From: Psilocybe azurescens
Taxonomy: Eukaryota; Basidiomycota; Agaricomycetes; Agaricales; Agrocybaceae
Direction: 5' to 3'
Length of the DNA stretch: 64,000 nucleotides
NCBI GenBank assembly: GCA_023853785.1
Contig: JAJIRX010000951.1
Location: 28,648-92,647, forward strand
In this document: piece by piece, positions 34,647 through 48,280 of the stretch
Position numbering within the stretch: position 1 is the first letter of the stretch
How the letters are laid out: every line of letters starts with the position of its first letter
Made by a program: the position numbers and the translations under genes
The notes under the pieces: model-generated
Seen by the model: the letters and a program-made list of their open reading frames with translations, nothing else
What the model was told of the DNA's origin: nothing
Database searches by the model: none

Positions 34647-37352
34647 TGTCTAAGAGTGGATTTGAAGGGCGAAGTGACTCAATAGCGGTGAGCAGGGAAC
34701 AAAATTGGGCCTAATGATCTTGCGTCCGTCCTTCATAAGTACAAATGGTCAAGGTAAGCGGCCTCGTCCATTGAATTTGAGTTTCGTTGTGCCAGGGTAC
34801 AACAACTGCAGGAACTAGGGCCATCCAAAGACCATTGTATAACGTCGTGACTCTTGCTCGTGAGCATGTATTGCACTTTTTATTGTCCATGAGGAAATAT
34901 TGACGGGATTTAAAACGATTAGTTCCATTAGGTTGGACCACTGTCTGATCGAAGAGCTTCCTGCAGATACATATTGTGCAAGAGCCTGATAATGGGTGGT
35001 CGCGATGATTTGGTGCCCTGGTATTGTCTCTCGTTTCTGATTCGAAGCCCAACCTACATCATTAAATTTGTCCGGGCGTATCCAGATGCAATTTTACAAA
35101 CTGGTTCTGTGGATAGAGAGGGATTATTTGGGTCCATTTGCTTTGTGCTGGCTGGTCCAAGCGAGTTTCAAAGCCAAGTTACAATTGACCAGGCAAATGC
35201 CGGAGGTTTTTGACGGTGGGAATTACGGCTAATTACGGTAGACAAGTCATGTGACATTCTGAAGCGACACAACGGGGCGAGTGCCTAGACTCTACGTTCA
35301 AATAAGAGAAATATTAAATGGACATCACTGTACAGTAAGACATCAATAATAAAGCTATGTAGGTACTAGGCCGTCTGTATGCTTTATAAGTTAGCTCTTC
35401 GATACTGTAAATGAGACAGCATGCAGTGATAATATATCGGTCATTTCCAAATGTACGTGCCGAGCGGCGAGTCGCACAGTCCAAAAATCGCAGAATTCAA
35501 GCCTTGTTCTATGTGATAGTATTTTATACAGGTTCTGTAATTGCTTCAAAGCCTTAATTTATAGGTCAGTTTGGCAATAACCAGTAGATTTATTCCAGCA
35601 AAGATATTCAACTTATCTTTCACGGCCAATATAAATGACTATAACGTTTGGCGTGGGTGCATATAGGTGCGTCACAAGTATTACATTCTACTCAAAAGCC
35701 CTGTGAGATAACGGGGAGAAGCCAGGTAGATTAGATGCATATGTACTCTTTATTAGGGCGTGAGATTTTTCCAAAACGGATTTGTGCCTTGAACGTTTCT
35801 TCCATTATCATAATTTATATAACAAAATTGATACCAAAAGGGACTACTTTGATTAGCCCCGTAGAGATATTGCAACACTTTTGTATTAGATCCATGATAA
35901 TATACAAATTGACCCCTAAAGGCTATGTACATTATACGATATACACAAGTCCCTGCGCCCCGATGCGGTTCCCACCCATTCCTATACAAAATGAGAATTA
36001 TATTATGTACAGTGTACAGGCTACCAGTCACCATTATCTCTGCTCATGAAATTGTGTGACATCTCCCATCCTGCAGGTCCTTGACTTATTTATCATCTAA
36101 CCAATTCAATTCAGTTGCCAGAGTTATGCTCTGTAACTTGGCCAGGGTATACGCCAATTAACATCCACTGGCTCAGTGTTGATAGGGGCTTGCAAATACG
36201 GAAGTGGTTCTTCTCAGGCTCGCACCAATGTATGAGAGTTACAAACCGCATCAGGCGCAATAGGTACCCTTTTCAAGATTAAATTGTCAGCAACGGTGAC
36301 ATCGCTGGGGGCGCAATCCCATGACAGGGTGAAAAATACCAGTGCAAATTCAGAGTCCCAGTGTACTGCTAATTTAGTAGCCTTTAAGACACTCTAAGAT
36401 ACTATGAGAAGTGTCGATATTGCACTATGCACCTTCTGACTTCAAGGATAAGTGCCGATGTCGCCAGATGTTGCCATGAGTTAACGGATACAAAAATGAG
36501 GGTTTATTTTCCATCCTAGCTCTGCTCCATGTTAGTAACCCTATAAAGTTCTTCCACAGCCCATCAGGAAGCCGGCATTTTGATTGTTCACTTTTTGACG
36601 GTTTTGAGCTTATTATAGTCCAGTAGTAAGTCAAAAGCGGAAGGTCCTAAACTGATTTATATAAGGTATATTACAAATGCCGAGAATAACTACGACCGAT
36701 CTGTTTTGTAAAAATGATTTCTCCATAAAACCTCGCTTTTTAGTCAAGACTCTGGCCTTTTTACTAGCCGCTTACTCACTTTTTATTCGCGTTTTACCCT
36801 TGCATGCACAACACCTAAAATGTAAACTGCTAAACTTTTGATCCGTAGAGCTGGCTGTCAAGACTACAAAAGCGACAACGATGGTAATTCCTAACGGGCA
36901 CTCCGGTAATCTTGAGGAAGCAAGGCGCCTATGCAAGCATATCTACGCACGTAGTATGGCAGCGTTGACGATCTCACAAGCGTATCCGTCGATACATCAT
37001 GCATATTCCCCGATTGCTCCTGAGTGTCTACAGTTGGTTGGTTGGTTGGTTGGCTGTGACTAGATTAACACACATACATCCCTAAAGAAAGGGACGATAG
37101 ACTCGTGGAACTTTCTGTATACCACGAAACGTTGGTGACGGGGGCGACCCATACCATTTGAGACTGCCTAACAATCGGCCATCAAAGAACCGGCTATCTG
37201 GGAAGCAGGGAAATTCGTAAGTCAGTAATCTATACAAAAGGACGTTGGTGTCCCCTCACCAACTGTATTAAACATATTTTCTCTGTTCTCCCATCATCCT
37301 GGCTCTTGAGCTGGCTTGAGGCTCATTTTTTATTTGCTATAGGCTGTTGAAT
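34647..37352. other. Long intergenic stretch
   Basis: About 2.7 kb without a supported gene. ORFs at 34711-35052 (-), 34974-35213 (+) and 35735-36049 (+, with an antisense twin) have no domain or splice support. A (TTGG)5 microsatellite lies at 37034-37053. No RNA gene is seen. Confidence 0.45.
37034..37053 (+). repeat. (TTGG)5 microsatellite
   Basis: Five perfect tandem TTGG units in non-coding sequence about 300 bp before the membrane-protein gene. Confidence 0.9.
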
Positions 37353-38797
37353 ATGACGAATGACCGTCTTATAGGTACTGGCGTCGTTCCAATCAATGTC
37401 GCTATCACATTTGCTGTGTGGATTGAGGTATGAGAGTTCAACCTCATGCCCAGAAAAAGCTTTTCACCATACAGCCTTTTTTTTACTTCAGTTACTTCTC
37501 TACGGTATTAATCCTTTTATCATCATTTACGTTGATAACAATGTGCTTTCTAGGTGTATATGTTACCCTTCTTGTATCCTCGCTTTCTGTGATGTTCAAG
37601 AGAAGATCGTCTAATAGAGCAGTACTCAGTGCCTGGGTGTGCCTCGCTTTTTCCAATTTATCAGAAGTAGAAGAACTGAATTTATCGATAGATATTCTTC
37701 ATAGGCGTTCTTTTGATGTTTATAGTGGCTACACTTCACGTTGGTGAGATTTTGCACTCTACAGCTACAATTTTTAACACTGATAATACTATGTTAGTAC
37801 TAGCTATGTATCGCTTTGTTCAAGGCTATATATTGCAAGTTAATCCCAAAGGCGGCATCTTTTATCTTTTCGACCTCGCCAGGTGGGATAGCATTCTCAC
37901 CAATGCGCTCTTGGGTATCATATTGTGGCTTGGGGATGCCCTTGTAGTTGGTACTTTCAGTGACAACTCTTTAACCTCGACTAACAAGTTTCCATCAGAT
38001 ATCTCGATGCTATTACATCTGGGATCGTAATTTCTGGGTGATTTTGTTGCCTTCGCTACTTTTTCTCAGCATAGTAGGCAAGTTGCTTTCAGTTCGAATC
38101 GTGCTACATGTAATTCATGACAAGGATCTGCTTATAGGTATCAATACTTCCACCCTCTACTGGTCCACCCATCTGTCCGATCCACATCTTAACCCAAAGC
38201 TTATGCTTTCACTTCTCAACGCCGTCTATCCACTAGCCCTGACGCAGAACGTTTTGACAACGGGCTTGATAGCATTCAAGATCTGGCTGCAACATAGGAC
38301 TTCTAGTGCATTTGGGGTGGTTGATCGCGGATCCCGCCTCAGTTTGATGCGAATACTAGTTATCGTTGTTGAAAGCGCGATGATATACACTTTGCAGCTT
38401 TTTATTCTCATTATTCTGTACTTCATGGAGAACAATGTCCAATACATTGTCCAATCCGCAATCGTTCCAAGTGTAGGTCAGTGCTATTTAGTAGCCTCGC
38501 GCCAGGGATTGGTGCTTAGTGACATCTGTTCCAGGCATAGTTTTCGCGCTCATAGCCGTTCGCGTTCACATCGCCCAATCAACAAGCACTCTCGGCACCG
38601 GTCTCGGTACTCTACCGGCCTGGCTAGATGAAAGCGGCGGTGCGATTGAACTGAGTAATCAACGGCCCTCATCACCTGTCATCACTGGTGTGACTTTTAT
38701 AGTTGGAGCAAATGATCTTGACCGTGACGATGATTTGGAGCCGTTTGACTCGCTATCTCATAGCCCCAAAAGAGACAAACTTCCGCATGTAGTGTAG
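37353..38797 (+). CDS. Multi-span membrane protein, RCYxxW family
   Basis: Start at 37353 (MTNDRLIGTGVVPINVAITF). The intron after VWIE joins to LLLYGINPFIIIYV, the conserved E(T)LLYG helix of a large Agaricomycete family of predicted seven-span proteins. Later exons give LLMFIVATLHVGEILHSTAT, LTNALLGIILWLGDALVV, then RCYYIWDRNFWVILLPSLLF after an intron, LSLLNAVYPLALTQNVLTTG and LMRILVIVVESAMIYTLQLF. Another intron leads to GIVFALIAVRVHIAQSTSTL. The cytosolic tail is acidic (NDLDRDDDLEPFDSLSH) and ends at 38797. Substrate or ligand unknown; not a recognisable pheromone receptor. A second member lies at 48281-49820. Confidence 0.75.
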
Positions 38798-39000
38798 TTT
38801 TATACCACTGTATTATTCCGGTTACTCACAGGACAATGTTGCGCCGGAGAGCAATGGACGAAATCTGGCAGGGGTGGACATAGTCTTTCGCTATGACGGA
38901 CTCACATCGGAAGTGAAATCAGCGAAACCCGTCGTTTCTCGGGCGTAAGTGCTCTTGTTGAGCCTGTCATTCCACCAAAAGTCGCGGAGATCATGTCCTC

Positions 39001-39010
39001 TATATAAAAG
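39001..39010 (+). promoter_or_regulatory. Strong TATA-like element
   Basis: TATATAAAAG lies 224 bp before the ATG at 39234. The distance implies a long leader or a leader intron if it serves that gene. Confidence 0.35.
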
Positions 39011-39233
39011 GGGAGAGTGCGAAGTAGAGATCCTTGGAAAGACCTTACAGCTCGCTAGTTTCTGTATTCGTTATTATTTAATTGGAGCCGAATCTACTCA
39101 AATTGTACAAAGTTGTCTATTCAAGTTGCGTCACCTGGAGCACTTAGCGAACGGTCACGTGAATTATATGATACATATTAACGCGCCACACAAATGGGTG
39201 ACATCATAGATTCTTTCTTGTAACTCAACCACC

Positions 39234-39875
39234 ATGTCCTCGTCTACTCGCAAACGCACATCCCCCATGACACCTTCAGAGACAGCAGATAATCTTCCTC
39301 CGCAACGTCCTCTCAACCCCGAAAACAAATTAAATCCCCTTCTGCGCAATGTCTCTCCACCATTATACAAAACCCGTCTCAGCAACCTCATCTACGTCCT
39401 GGTGGGCCTTACAACACTGTTAACGGTGTTCTACAGCTATCGAGCTATGCAATACAAAACTGCAGTAGGAGGATGGTGGAGCTTAGTCCTCGGGAGGAGA
39501 CCACCTGAGATGCAGGCGTCGGCCGCATCGTCGTCATCGCCATCGTCATCGAGTGGATATACGCATGCTAACACCGGCGACGCAGAGAGCGGAACTGTCG
39601 AGTCCCATATTTTGGCTCTCGCATTGGCGCTGGGAATGCCTACACATGAACTGGCATCAGCCATCGCAGGCGCCGTGAGAGCGTACGTGCCCCCGGCAAG
39701 TTTGTCGTCGATCAAGGCCCATGAAACGGGCGAGGCAGTCAAAATATTGCTCAAGGAGCCAGCGGCTACCTCAGGAGGAGAGCAAGGTGCTTGGGAGGCT
39801 GCATCAACAGCAGCCGGTGTAGTGGGAGGAGTTGTGAGCGGAGTGGAGAATTTTGTAGGGATGGAAGAGCCCTGA
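39234..39875 (+). CDS. Conserved single-span membrane protein, unknown function
   Basis: Intronless 213-residue frame with good start context (ACCATGTCC). A Pro-rich N-terminus (LPPQRPLNPENKLNPLLRNV) is followed by one membrane segment, LIYVLVGLTTLLTVFYSY. A Ser-rich low-complexity stretch (SAASSSSPSSSSG) comes next, then a helical part with ESHILALALALGMPTHELAS and an Ala/Gly/Val-rich end (STAAGVVGGVVSGVENFVG). The layout (one TM, disordered linker, soluble C-terminal helix) suggests a small organelle or ER membrane protein. No family name is recognised. The GC-rich coding pattern and absence of stops over 640 bp argue that it is real. Confidence 0.7.
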   Translation: MSSSTRKRTSPMTPSETADNLPPQRPLNPENKLNPLLRNVSPPLYKTRLSNLIYVLVGLTTLLTVFYSYRAMQYKTAVGGWWSLVLGRRPPEMQASAASSSSPSSSSGYTHANTGDAESGTVESHILALALALGMPTHELASAIAGAVRAYVPPASLSSIKAHETGEAVKILLKEPAATSGGEQGAWEAASTAAGVVGGVVSGVENFVGMEEP

Positions 39876-40027
39876 TTTGGTGCAATTTTGGACAGTAATA
39901 ACTCGTACTCTACATCTTGTCGCGATGCTCATTACCTTATAAGCCTTGAAATATTTCTTTTTTGTATTTCTGTGCAATCCGATTGAAATGGTATCACAAC
40001 CACTTTACACGCATGAATTTTCGAGTC

Positions 40028-42402
40028 CTAAGATAAAGATAAAACTCGTTTGAATAGTCGCTTCAACGACCGCCTCCCCGAATCCTGGTCTTCGAGTCTT
40101 GGTACAGGATCCTGAAGTGTGTCCTGATTATTTGTTGCGATCCTGTCTTGTACCTCCTTTCCCGCTGTTGACCAACTGGATGCTGCTCCAGCTGGCTTTG
40201 TTCGGTGCTTTCGATTGAAATTAAAATGTCGAGCCCTGGTATCTTGGGGCAATAACGAGTCAATGTGTCCTTTGATATCAATCAATGCGACGGCATTGCT
40301 GTCTCGGTCATCTGGCAGAAGTCTGTGCATGATATAAGGGTATCAGCAATTTCCCCAATCGTTCGCATCCAATGAACTATATGCCAGACTCACATGATGT
40401 CGGACTTAAGTATTTCGAAAACGCGCATGCAACAACGCTTGATCCTTTGACGTTCGTCTGGTGTTGCAGCCAGTGAAGAGGTCGCAGAAGAGAATACTTG
40501 AAGGATTGCATCGACAGAAATATTGGCTTCCTTCAATTTCCGTGAGTCCCCCGTAAATTTGCGGATTGGTCCCGAAAGCGCCAATGTTATCCATTCAACG
40601 AAAAACTGAAGATGATGAGTAATTAAGTCGTCCTCCTGATCTAAACACTAGTGTTGAACGATTTAGTTGGCTTTATTTCTGCCGTCTGGAAATGGTAAGA
40701 AGACAAATACCGGTAGACGATTGAGATTTGTTAAAAATTCTCCCAAGCGATTTAACTCGTCCCAGTAAGCATATGCCACATCTCGCAAGGATGAAAGAAG
40801 TCCTGCGAGATCTATCGCATACAGCTCCTTTTGTAATCGCAAAGCCATGTCTGGATACCGAAAACTAAAATAATCATAGTGATCGTATAGCAGCACTGAT
40901 GTATGAAAATGCTTAATGCCTGATAACCCAACAAATTCAGGCACTATCCATATAACCCGTAGTCATTGAACAAGAACGCACTGGATGTGGAGAGTTTCAG
41001 TACTGCACTCGCTAGCATAGCATGAGTCGCCGCCCCGTCCAAAGAGAACCTACCCGAACGCTCTCCATCGAACAGAAAATCAGAAAACGAGGCATGATAC
41101 ATCCAGAGGCTTTCCTCCGGGCCTTCAGGCACATGTACAATAGAATGTAAATCGCACAACGCAATTTTCACCATTCCCGGTTGGAAAGAATGCAGTAATT
41201 CGATCGATGTCGCTGTTGGGGGCAAAATCGACGAGTTTTCTAAAAGCAAGGTAGCTATGATCTTAAATGCACTGTCAAGATCATCAACCCCCATTAATAT
41301 TTGTTGGTAAAGAGCATCGAGCGCTGCGAAGGGCGTATCTGTTGCGGGAATGGATTGTTGTAGAATATAGGATAACCTTGTGATAGGTGAATGTCGGCGA
41401 GATCCGATATATTTTATAACCGTTGAAGCATAGATGAAGTGGCCGCTTGACCTCAGTATAAGCTCAGTCATCTCGTTGACTGACGGCCAAATGGGTGGGA
41501 AATGGTCTTTTGCGGGATGGTTGCATTTCAAGCTTTGAAATTCGGAGAGCAGGAAGGTTTTAATGTCAACATCTGTATCGTCAGAGATATTGTCAAGATT
41601 TATGCGAGTGGTGAAAGATATCAAAGGTTCCTCATTGAATGCCTCTCGAATGATTTGCTCGGGGCGACAACAGATTAATATTGAGACCGGAATTTCAATC
41701 CGCTTGATGGAAGCAGAAAGGACGTCGAGTACGTGTCTCTGCGCTTCAGAGTGATCGCATTCATCTAACCCATCTATGACGATAAGTGTGGCAGTGCGCG
41801 ATCTCAAATCAATCCCTCCGTCTTCGTCTTGAACCGTCGAGTTGAGGGGTCCAATTATCAGCTTTTGCATCTGGTCTTCAAGAGACAAGGAAAAAAGCTG
41901 TGGGTCCTGCTCTACGGTTTTCAAAACGGATGTGCGTATTTGTGGAAGAGATTGCATCAGCTGATATGCAAGCGTTGATATGAAAAGCGTTTCGGTGTGT
42001 CGATTGGGTGCGCCCCGGCCAAAGAAGAAGCTCCCGACTAGCTTCCCTGAGTTGAAGCACATTTCCGCGATGCTCTGAGCAATTGCAGACTTGCCAACTC
42101 CTGCAGAGCCATAGATCCACATAACTTGGGCCAATTTAGCCGGATCGTCCAACCAGTTCATAATAGTTTGAAGGATGGCCTCGCGTGTGTTTGGGTGGCA
42201 TTTGGGGGATCAAAGCGCTCAGCAGAGTTGTGAAAAGCTCCAGAAGCAATCTTTGATGAAAGTAAGGCGAGGGCTGCACATATTCAGCACCCGGAACACT
42301 CATGGAAGATCGACGTACAACTAGAGCCCACAGAGCCTGTCTCGTGGGTGTTTATGAATGTTCCCCACTGATAACAATGTTGTTCGCATTGGAGAAAGAC
42401 AT
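40028..42402 (-). CDS. NACHT-domain (STAND) NTPase, NLR-like
   Basis: Signal-transducing NTPase of the fungal NOD-like receptor group. The start at 42402 gives MSFSNANNIVISG, the typical opening of mushroom NACHT proteins; SAFHNSAERFDPP-like and KCHPNTREAILQTIMNWLDD follow. Walker A is WIYGSAGVGKSAIAQSIAE, Walker B LIVIDGLDECDHSEAQ and sensor 1 ILICCRPEQIIREAF. Later exons carry MYHASFSDFLFDGERSGRF, MALRLQKELYAIDLAGLL, FFVEWITLALSGPIRKFTG and a Ser/Arg-rich end at 40028. No WD40, ankyrin or TPR repeats follow, so the sensor part is short or absent. Two single-base breaks, in C runs at 42363-42366 and G run 42204-42208 (plus-strand numbering), disrupt the first exons; both are homopolymers, so they may be consensus errors. 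Otherwise the gene is a very recent pseudogene. Confidence 0.8.
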
Positions 42403-44995
42403 ACTTTACAGTACTGCTAATGCGGTGGATAATGTTGCTGCTGGTGAGAATGGTGCCTGCGTGAAGGATGCTCAATGACAGGTAGTTGATGAGACCATTA
42501 TTAGTGTATTGAATTGAGGCAATGCGCCTGTCGTGGGGATCTCGTGTCTATAAGGCAGGGACCGCATTAAATTTAAACGCTACATCCTATCATTCTAAAA
42601 TAAAACGCACATACTTAGGTGTTGGATGTGTTCGAACTTCAAACGGCGACGCTGAGGTTCGGCAAGCTTCAACTTGTCCGTGGGAATACTAATTTGGCTG
42701 CCACCAATCCCTGCGGCCGGACTGCTTCGGGTTGTTTGCAACCCTGCGCGTTTTCAAGGTCCCTCACCTTTTGGATACAGCATACTACTCAGAATCGCAT
42801 CTCCTCCCTCTCCAGCCTTCAAGCCTATGCACATTTCTCAGTGCTTGGTATTCAGCCGGTGTTTGAAGTTCCGTTCTCAAAACGTCCATCTGCGCTGAAC
42901 ATGCCTTTCAGCGTGGATGTATCTCCTGATTACCCTGCTCCTAGTGGAAAGTAGAGTGACACCAACCAAGGTAGAAATTACACTCATTGAGCTCGCGTGC
43001 ATTTACGACACGCAACACTCCTGCCGGTACCGTAGTGTCCTTTTGCGAAGGCCAAACTTGAAGTGATCAACCTTCTTCATGATATCTTATGCATAGGACG
43101 TATTGCCAAGCACATTCTTTAATCTTTTCCAGTGTCGAGTCTTATCAAAAAGACACGAACGTCTACTCATCATGCTCTCAGACCTCAGCTTCCTTGGGCA
43201 TGGCTCTAGGTATGGGCACCTCCTACGCTCTATATGACGCCGGCTTCTCGGCCTCTCAGCATAAAGTCAGATTCCACTCTCGTTGACGCGCTTCTTATTA
43301 GTCACTTTCCGGAATCTTTGAAATATTTCTGCCTGGCTCTATTTTGATCGATTGTGATCTCCATTATCACGCAAACTCGATGTCCTGATATCATTTTTGT
43401 CTGAACTATGGACACTCCATATCTAGCACAAAGCATTTCTTGCAGGCACCGACATTTCCCCAACAGTCAACTCTGAGGCTATCATATCGACATATAGCTT
43501 TCCTCGTGTACATCGAGGGAACGAGTTCCGTCACCAATGCCCTTTCTATGTCAAGTACCACCAGGAGAGAGTGCCTCTCAATAACTTGATAATCCATGGC
43601 GAAAGCTGCTACCTGCCCCTCGATCAGATGGAAACTCTGTAATCAACTCACAGCCGGTACGATCAGTTATCGATTTCTCTGTAGGCGGTGCACCTTGGGG
43701 CAAGCCATTGAGAACAAAGCTGGATAGTCACGGAGATCAGTGATAATCAGTTCAGTTATTTCAATTTCGGAAAAACGAGTAACACAGGCCGGATAAAGAG
43801 GCGAAATTTTCCACCTTTAATACAAGATCTTGAATGGGATCCGGTGAATCATGCCAGGTAGTTGTCTGTGTCATATCGTAATCGATCTTGGACAGGCTGC
43901 CACAGCTTTACTCAAGTAGTAGTATGTCATAGCTAATACTAGTAATGAAAATATGGCTCGTACTATTCATGGACTCGAGTAGGACACGAGGCACGCGGCA
44001 GGGGCCAAGTTGGTCGGTTTGTTCATACTGTCAGCTTACTGTCCATCGATTAAGATCAAATCTGGCCTGTATGGGATGAAACAAAAAGTATGAAAGGCTC
44101 GAGGGAGCCTTGTGTATCCTCATGAGCATCAGACGTGTCTTTGTTTAATTATGTACGCGCCAGTATGAATCGCTAAAATTAGCGCCCATGCTATGACTCG
44201 ACTAGCCTGACTTCAGCGTGGATTATACAGTCATAAGTCGTATGGTCCGCATTGATTCACTGCAGTGCTCGGGCCTATTCAATGGCGTCGCAAACAGTCA
44301 ATTCCTATCAAGTTATTTGCAATGTCCCAAAAATAGGCACATAGAGGTCGGCCATCCTTTGATCTGCGAGATCATGAAATAGAATAGTACTTTGTCGGTA
44401 CTTTGATTCGACGATATGACTCGAGTGCAAGTATTGAACGATCGAATATAATTAGAGCCGTTTTATAATGTTCCCTTGTTGAAATTGCGATGACAGTTAG
44501 CGTAGTGCCTAGGATGGGTAGAACTTTAAGAGAAAACAGTACATTCAGGGGCTTTGTATATCCTAAGGCCCTAAGGCAAAGGTTGTTCTTGGTCATTAAA
44601 ATGTATTACATTACATCCGCATGTCCGCGAAGTGTTCAGGTGTCCGGGCTGAACACAGCCTTCAGGACCACGATGTTTCTGGAAGATATAAACCCCACGC
44701 AGGCCTCAAGTGCCACAATATAAGCGCGTCCAGCTTATGACGTTGCGTAATAAAGTTCTCATCGAAGTCATTGCAGTGCGTTGCGGTGCTGGTCGACTTG
44801 CAAGTGGCCTACAAAGAGTCAAGGAGTGTAACAGCAGGCTGCATTGGGAGTCGGCGATTGCCGAGATGCAGTTATTGTACCCTTTGACCTGATCGTGCCA
44901 ACGGATAGCAGTCTCCAACCTTTAAAACAGCATCCACTACACCACATTCTCTACCACCCCTCCACTTTCCATAGCACTCTCTAAGCCCGCATATA
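42403..44995. other. Long intergenic stretch with possible gene relic
   Basis: The plus-strand frame 42619-42954 and a later one at 43089-43286 (containing SASLGMALGMGTSYALYDAG) look somewhat protein-like but could not be joined or assigned to a family. The rest has no supportable gene. The last 300 bp form the calmodulin promoter; a pyrimidine-rich leader (44925-44990) with TTTAAAAC near 44921 fits a highly expressed gene. Confidence 0.4.
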
Positions 44996-45903
<908 letters not shown>

Positions 45904-46137
45904 TCTTCAAATCTTATAGTTTAGTACAATGTAGTCTTTTACTTCAAATTGCTTGTATTACGATGAATCTTCATCCCCGAATGGTATATACAGACCTCTT
46001 AACATTACCGGCTATATATACATTCGCGAATTGATCAAAAAATCTGCCAGACCAGACTCACTCCGTGCTAGAGATCAGAGTAGGTCTTACTATAGAATCA
46101 GTAATGGGGTAAAAAGTCTTGCATAATACCATAGCAG

Positions 46138-46221
46138 TGCCCATTGGCTGGATTGAACAACCGACCTCACCATAACATACAACGGTACGAGTGGCGCGCT
46201 CTACGACTGAGCTAAACGGGC
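46138..46221 (-). tRNA. tRNA-Thr(CGU) with intron, copy 1
   Basis: The minus strand folds into a complete cloverleaf: acceptor GCCCGTT/AATGGGC (one G-U), D arm GCTC...GAGC, anticodon stem CGCCA/TGGTG with loop C-T-CGT-A, an intron of 12 nt after position 37, and T arm GGTTG/CAGCC with loop TTCAATC. Discriminator A. Anticodon CGT (CGU) reads ACG, threonine. Confidence 0.9.
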
Positions 46222-47204
46222 ATGGTTGTTTGTCATTACTTGTTCGTCCCAGCGGGCACTATTGTTTGTCCGAGATGTCTCGCTTGATAAGTTGCATTGA
46301 GCACTGAAAGTGTTTGGATCAGGTGAAAATATAATTTGGTCGTCCGAGGCCGACGTACTATATGCTGAACCAATACTTGTTGACCTTGACAGTCTGGTGA
46401 GGTTAGTTTTTGGTTAGTTCTGTTCCAGGCCTTAAGGGAACCTCAAGGTGTCACTGGTGAACTTTCCGAGTCCTCATTAGTGAATGGCGGTGAAAGGTGA
46501 CGGAGCCAAGCAAAATTCCCTTCTAGCCGATTTAGAACGGATTTGTCAAACACGGTCTCTCAAAAACCTCCAGAACTATTGACGTGCTAAGTTTGTCTTC
46601 GAATTCGAGGTTCTATTAAGAAGACTCTTGCGCCGTAATTTCCAAAAAGTTCTCGTTGCAAAAGTCTGTCTAGTTCTCATCCACCTGCCAGACCCACTTC
46701 AGGCCCTATGATTGTCGGTTATATTTGGCTATTAAACATGCTCGTGGATGACGAATCGAAACAATTGTGAGTAGGTGGCCCTTTTTGGTGTCCAAGTGGC
46801 TGACAATGTTAATGATGTCTAGCATGCCTTCACCCTGTTTGGGAAGTCAATTTCCCTTTTCAGATCTATCTAGTGAGAGAACAAGCATGTTGTCAAGCAA
46901 TCATCAGCCGCACATCTGAATCAAACCCTGTCAATATCACTCCAGATAGTCACACCATTTTCCCATTTCAAAAACTCTGGTGGTGAAAGAGAACGATGGG
47001 TAAATGAAAAATGGACAATGATGTCGGGTTAGATTTGGCTAAAAACCAGATGTTTTGAACTGTGATTTGCAACTATAAATTAACTTACTATACTTCTCAT
47101 TGAGAGATCAAAAAACTTGAGCATGTTCAGAAGACTCGATCATATGCTTCTACTTCGCAGAAGACATACTGTTATATATCTCATATGCAATGCTGACAAA
47201 ACGA
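46222..47204. other. Spacer between tRNA genes, nothing recognised
   Basis: About 1 kb without ORFs of note or a recognisable repeat. Confidence 0.5.
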
Positions 47205-47288
47205 TTGCCCGTTGGCTGGTTTGAACAACCGACCTCACCATAGCCGCGCATATACGAGTGGCGCGCTCTACCACTGAGCTAAACGGGC
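47205..47288 (-). tRNA. tRNA-Thr(CGU) with intron, copy 2
   Basis: Same cloverleaf as copy 1: acceptor GCCCGTT/AACGGGC fully paired, D arm GCTC...GAGC, anticodon stem CGCCA/TGGTG, anticodon CGT, T arm GGTTG/CAGCC. The mature parts differ from copy 1 by only a few bases, but the intron of about 11 nt (TATGCGCGGCT) is quite different. Ends are accurate to about one base. Confidence 0.9.
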
Positions 47289-48280
47289 GATACAAAACTT
47301 ACTTATTGTACCATCATACCAATGTTTAATAGCGTAAAATAGTCCTTTTTCAAGTCCAACGCTCATGAATCAGCGCCACCTCACTTCATCTTCTACGTCG
47401 AGTCAACATGCAATCTATTCCAAGTCAATTCTCTGTCTTCCAATTCTCACAAGGCCCTCGAGGAACCGAATTTTCTGTGATTGTCGTTAACTAACGACAT
47501 CGGAACGCAATGATGTGCCAGGCGGCGTATGACTGGCATCCGCAGCATACTTCACTCCGAATTATTTGTGGAATATCTGGTGTGCTCTTGACAGGCGGCG
47601 TTGTTCTAAAGAGCAGAAACTATACAAGGGGAAATTTCTTAGATGATGTGTCTTGTTGCACGATCTGGCTATGGTTGTGCAAAATGATTTATCAATCTCA
47701 GACTTGAAATGCTCATAACAAACGTCGGCCTGTTGATGATCGAAAGAGAAGGGATGCCCATTTGCCATGTCACAAAATTACTCACCTGTCAATAACCATA
47801 GGTGCATGGTCCACTCAACAAGACGCGTAGTGCTTTGGAGGTGATGCAAAACTGCTTTTCTTGGTGGAGCTAACGATGAGACTTTCTGGCCACTATGCAC
47901 AAGTCCACTCTTCTAGACCACAAGGCTCGTGCACCTCTTCTAGAAGTCGCAATACATGCTCGATAGTGGTGCCCTCTGTAGCTCGCGAAGCTATGCCAGA
48001 AGGCTGCAAACGGGATCTCTCAACCGCTCCATCGCCCTTGAAATGCTGTGGTGGCTCACCAAGGTTGACATCACGTCAACTTAGGTCTGGCGTATCAATG
48101 GAGCTATAAGATCACCCAGGCACTCTATCGCAATACTGGATGGTTAAAAGACCGAACTGTACGGGTCATTGACGTTTCCCTTCTTTTTGTTGCATGATCT
48201 CCGTGGCCTGTTTCTTCTAGACGTTCCCTTCTGTGTACCGGATTTAATGCCTGAGTGACCTGCTTTGCTTGAAATTTAAT
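47289..48280. other. Intergenic, nothing recognised
   Basis: Contains chance ORFs (for example 47861-48109, +) without domain features. The 3' part is the presumed promoter of the following membrane-protein gene. Confidence 0.45.

Noticed and set aside
35735..36049. Overlapping sense and antisense ORFs of about 100 codons
   Set aside because: Both strands open by chance in AT-rich sequence; no features support coding.
37353..38797. Membrane protein considered as a pheromone receptor
   Set aside because: It has the E-LLYG and RCYxxW landmarks of a different mushroom family and lacks features I would expect of STE3-type receptors; no pheromone precursor gene is nearby.
42619..43286. Candidate gene in the NACHT-calmodulin interval
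   Set aside because: Two protein-like frames could not be joined by plausible introns or matched to a family; left as a possible relic.
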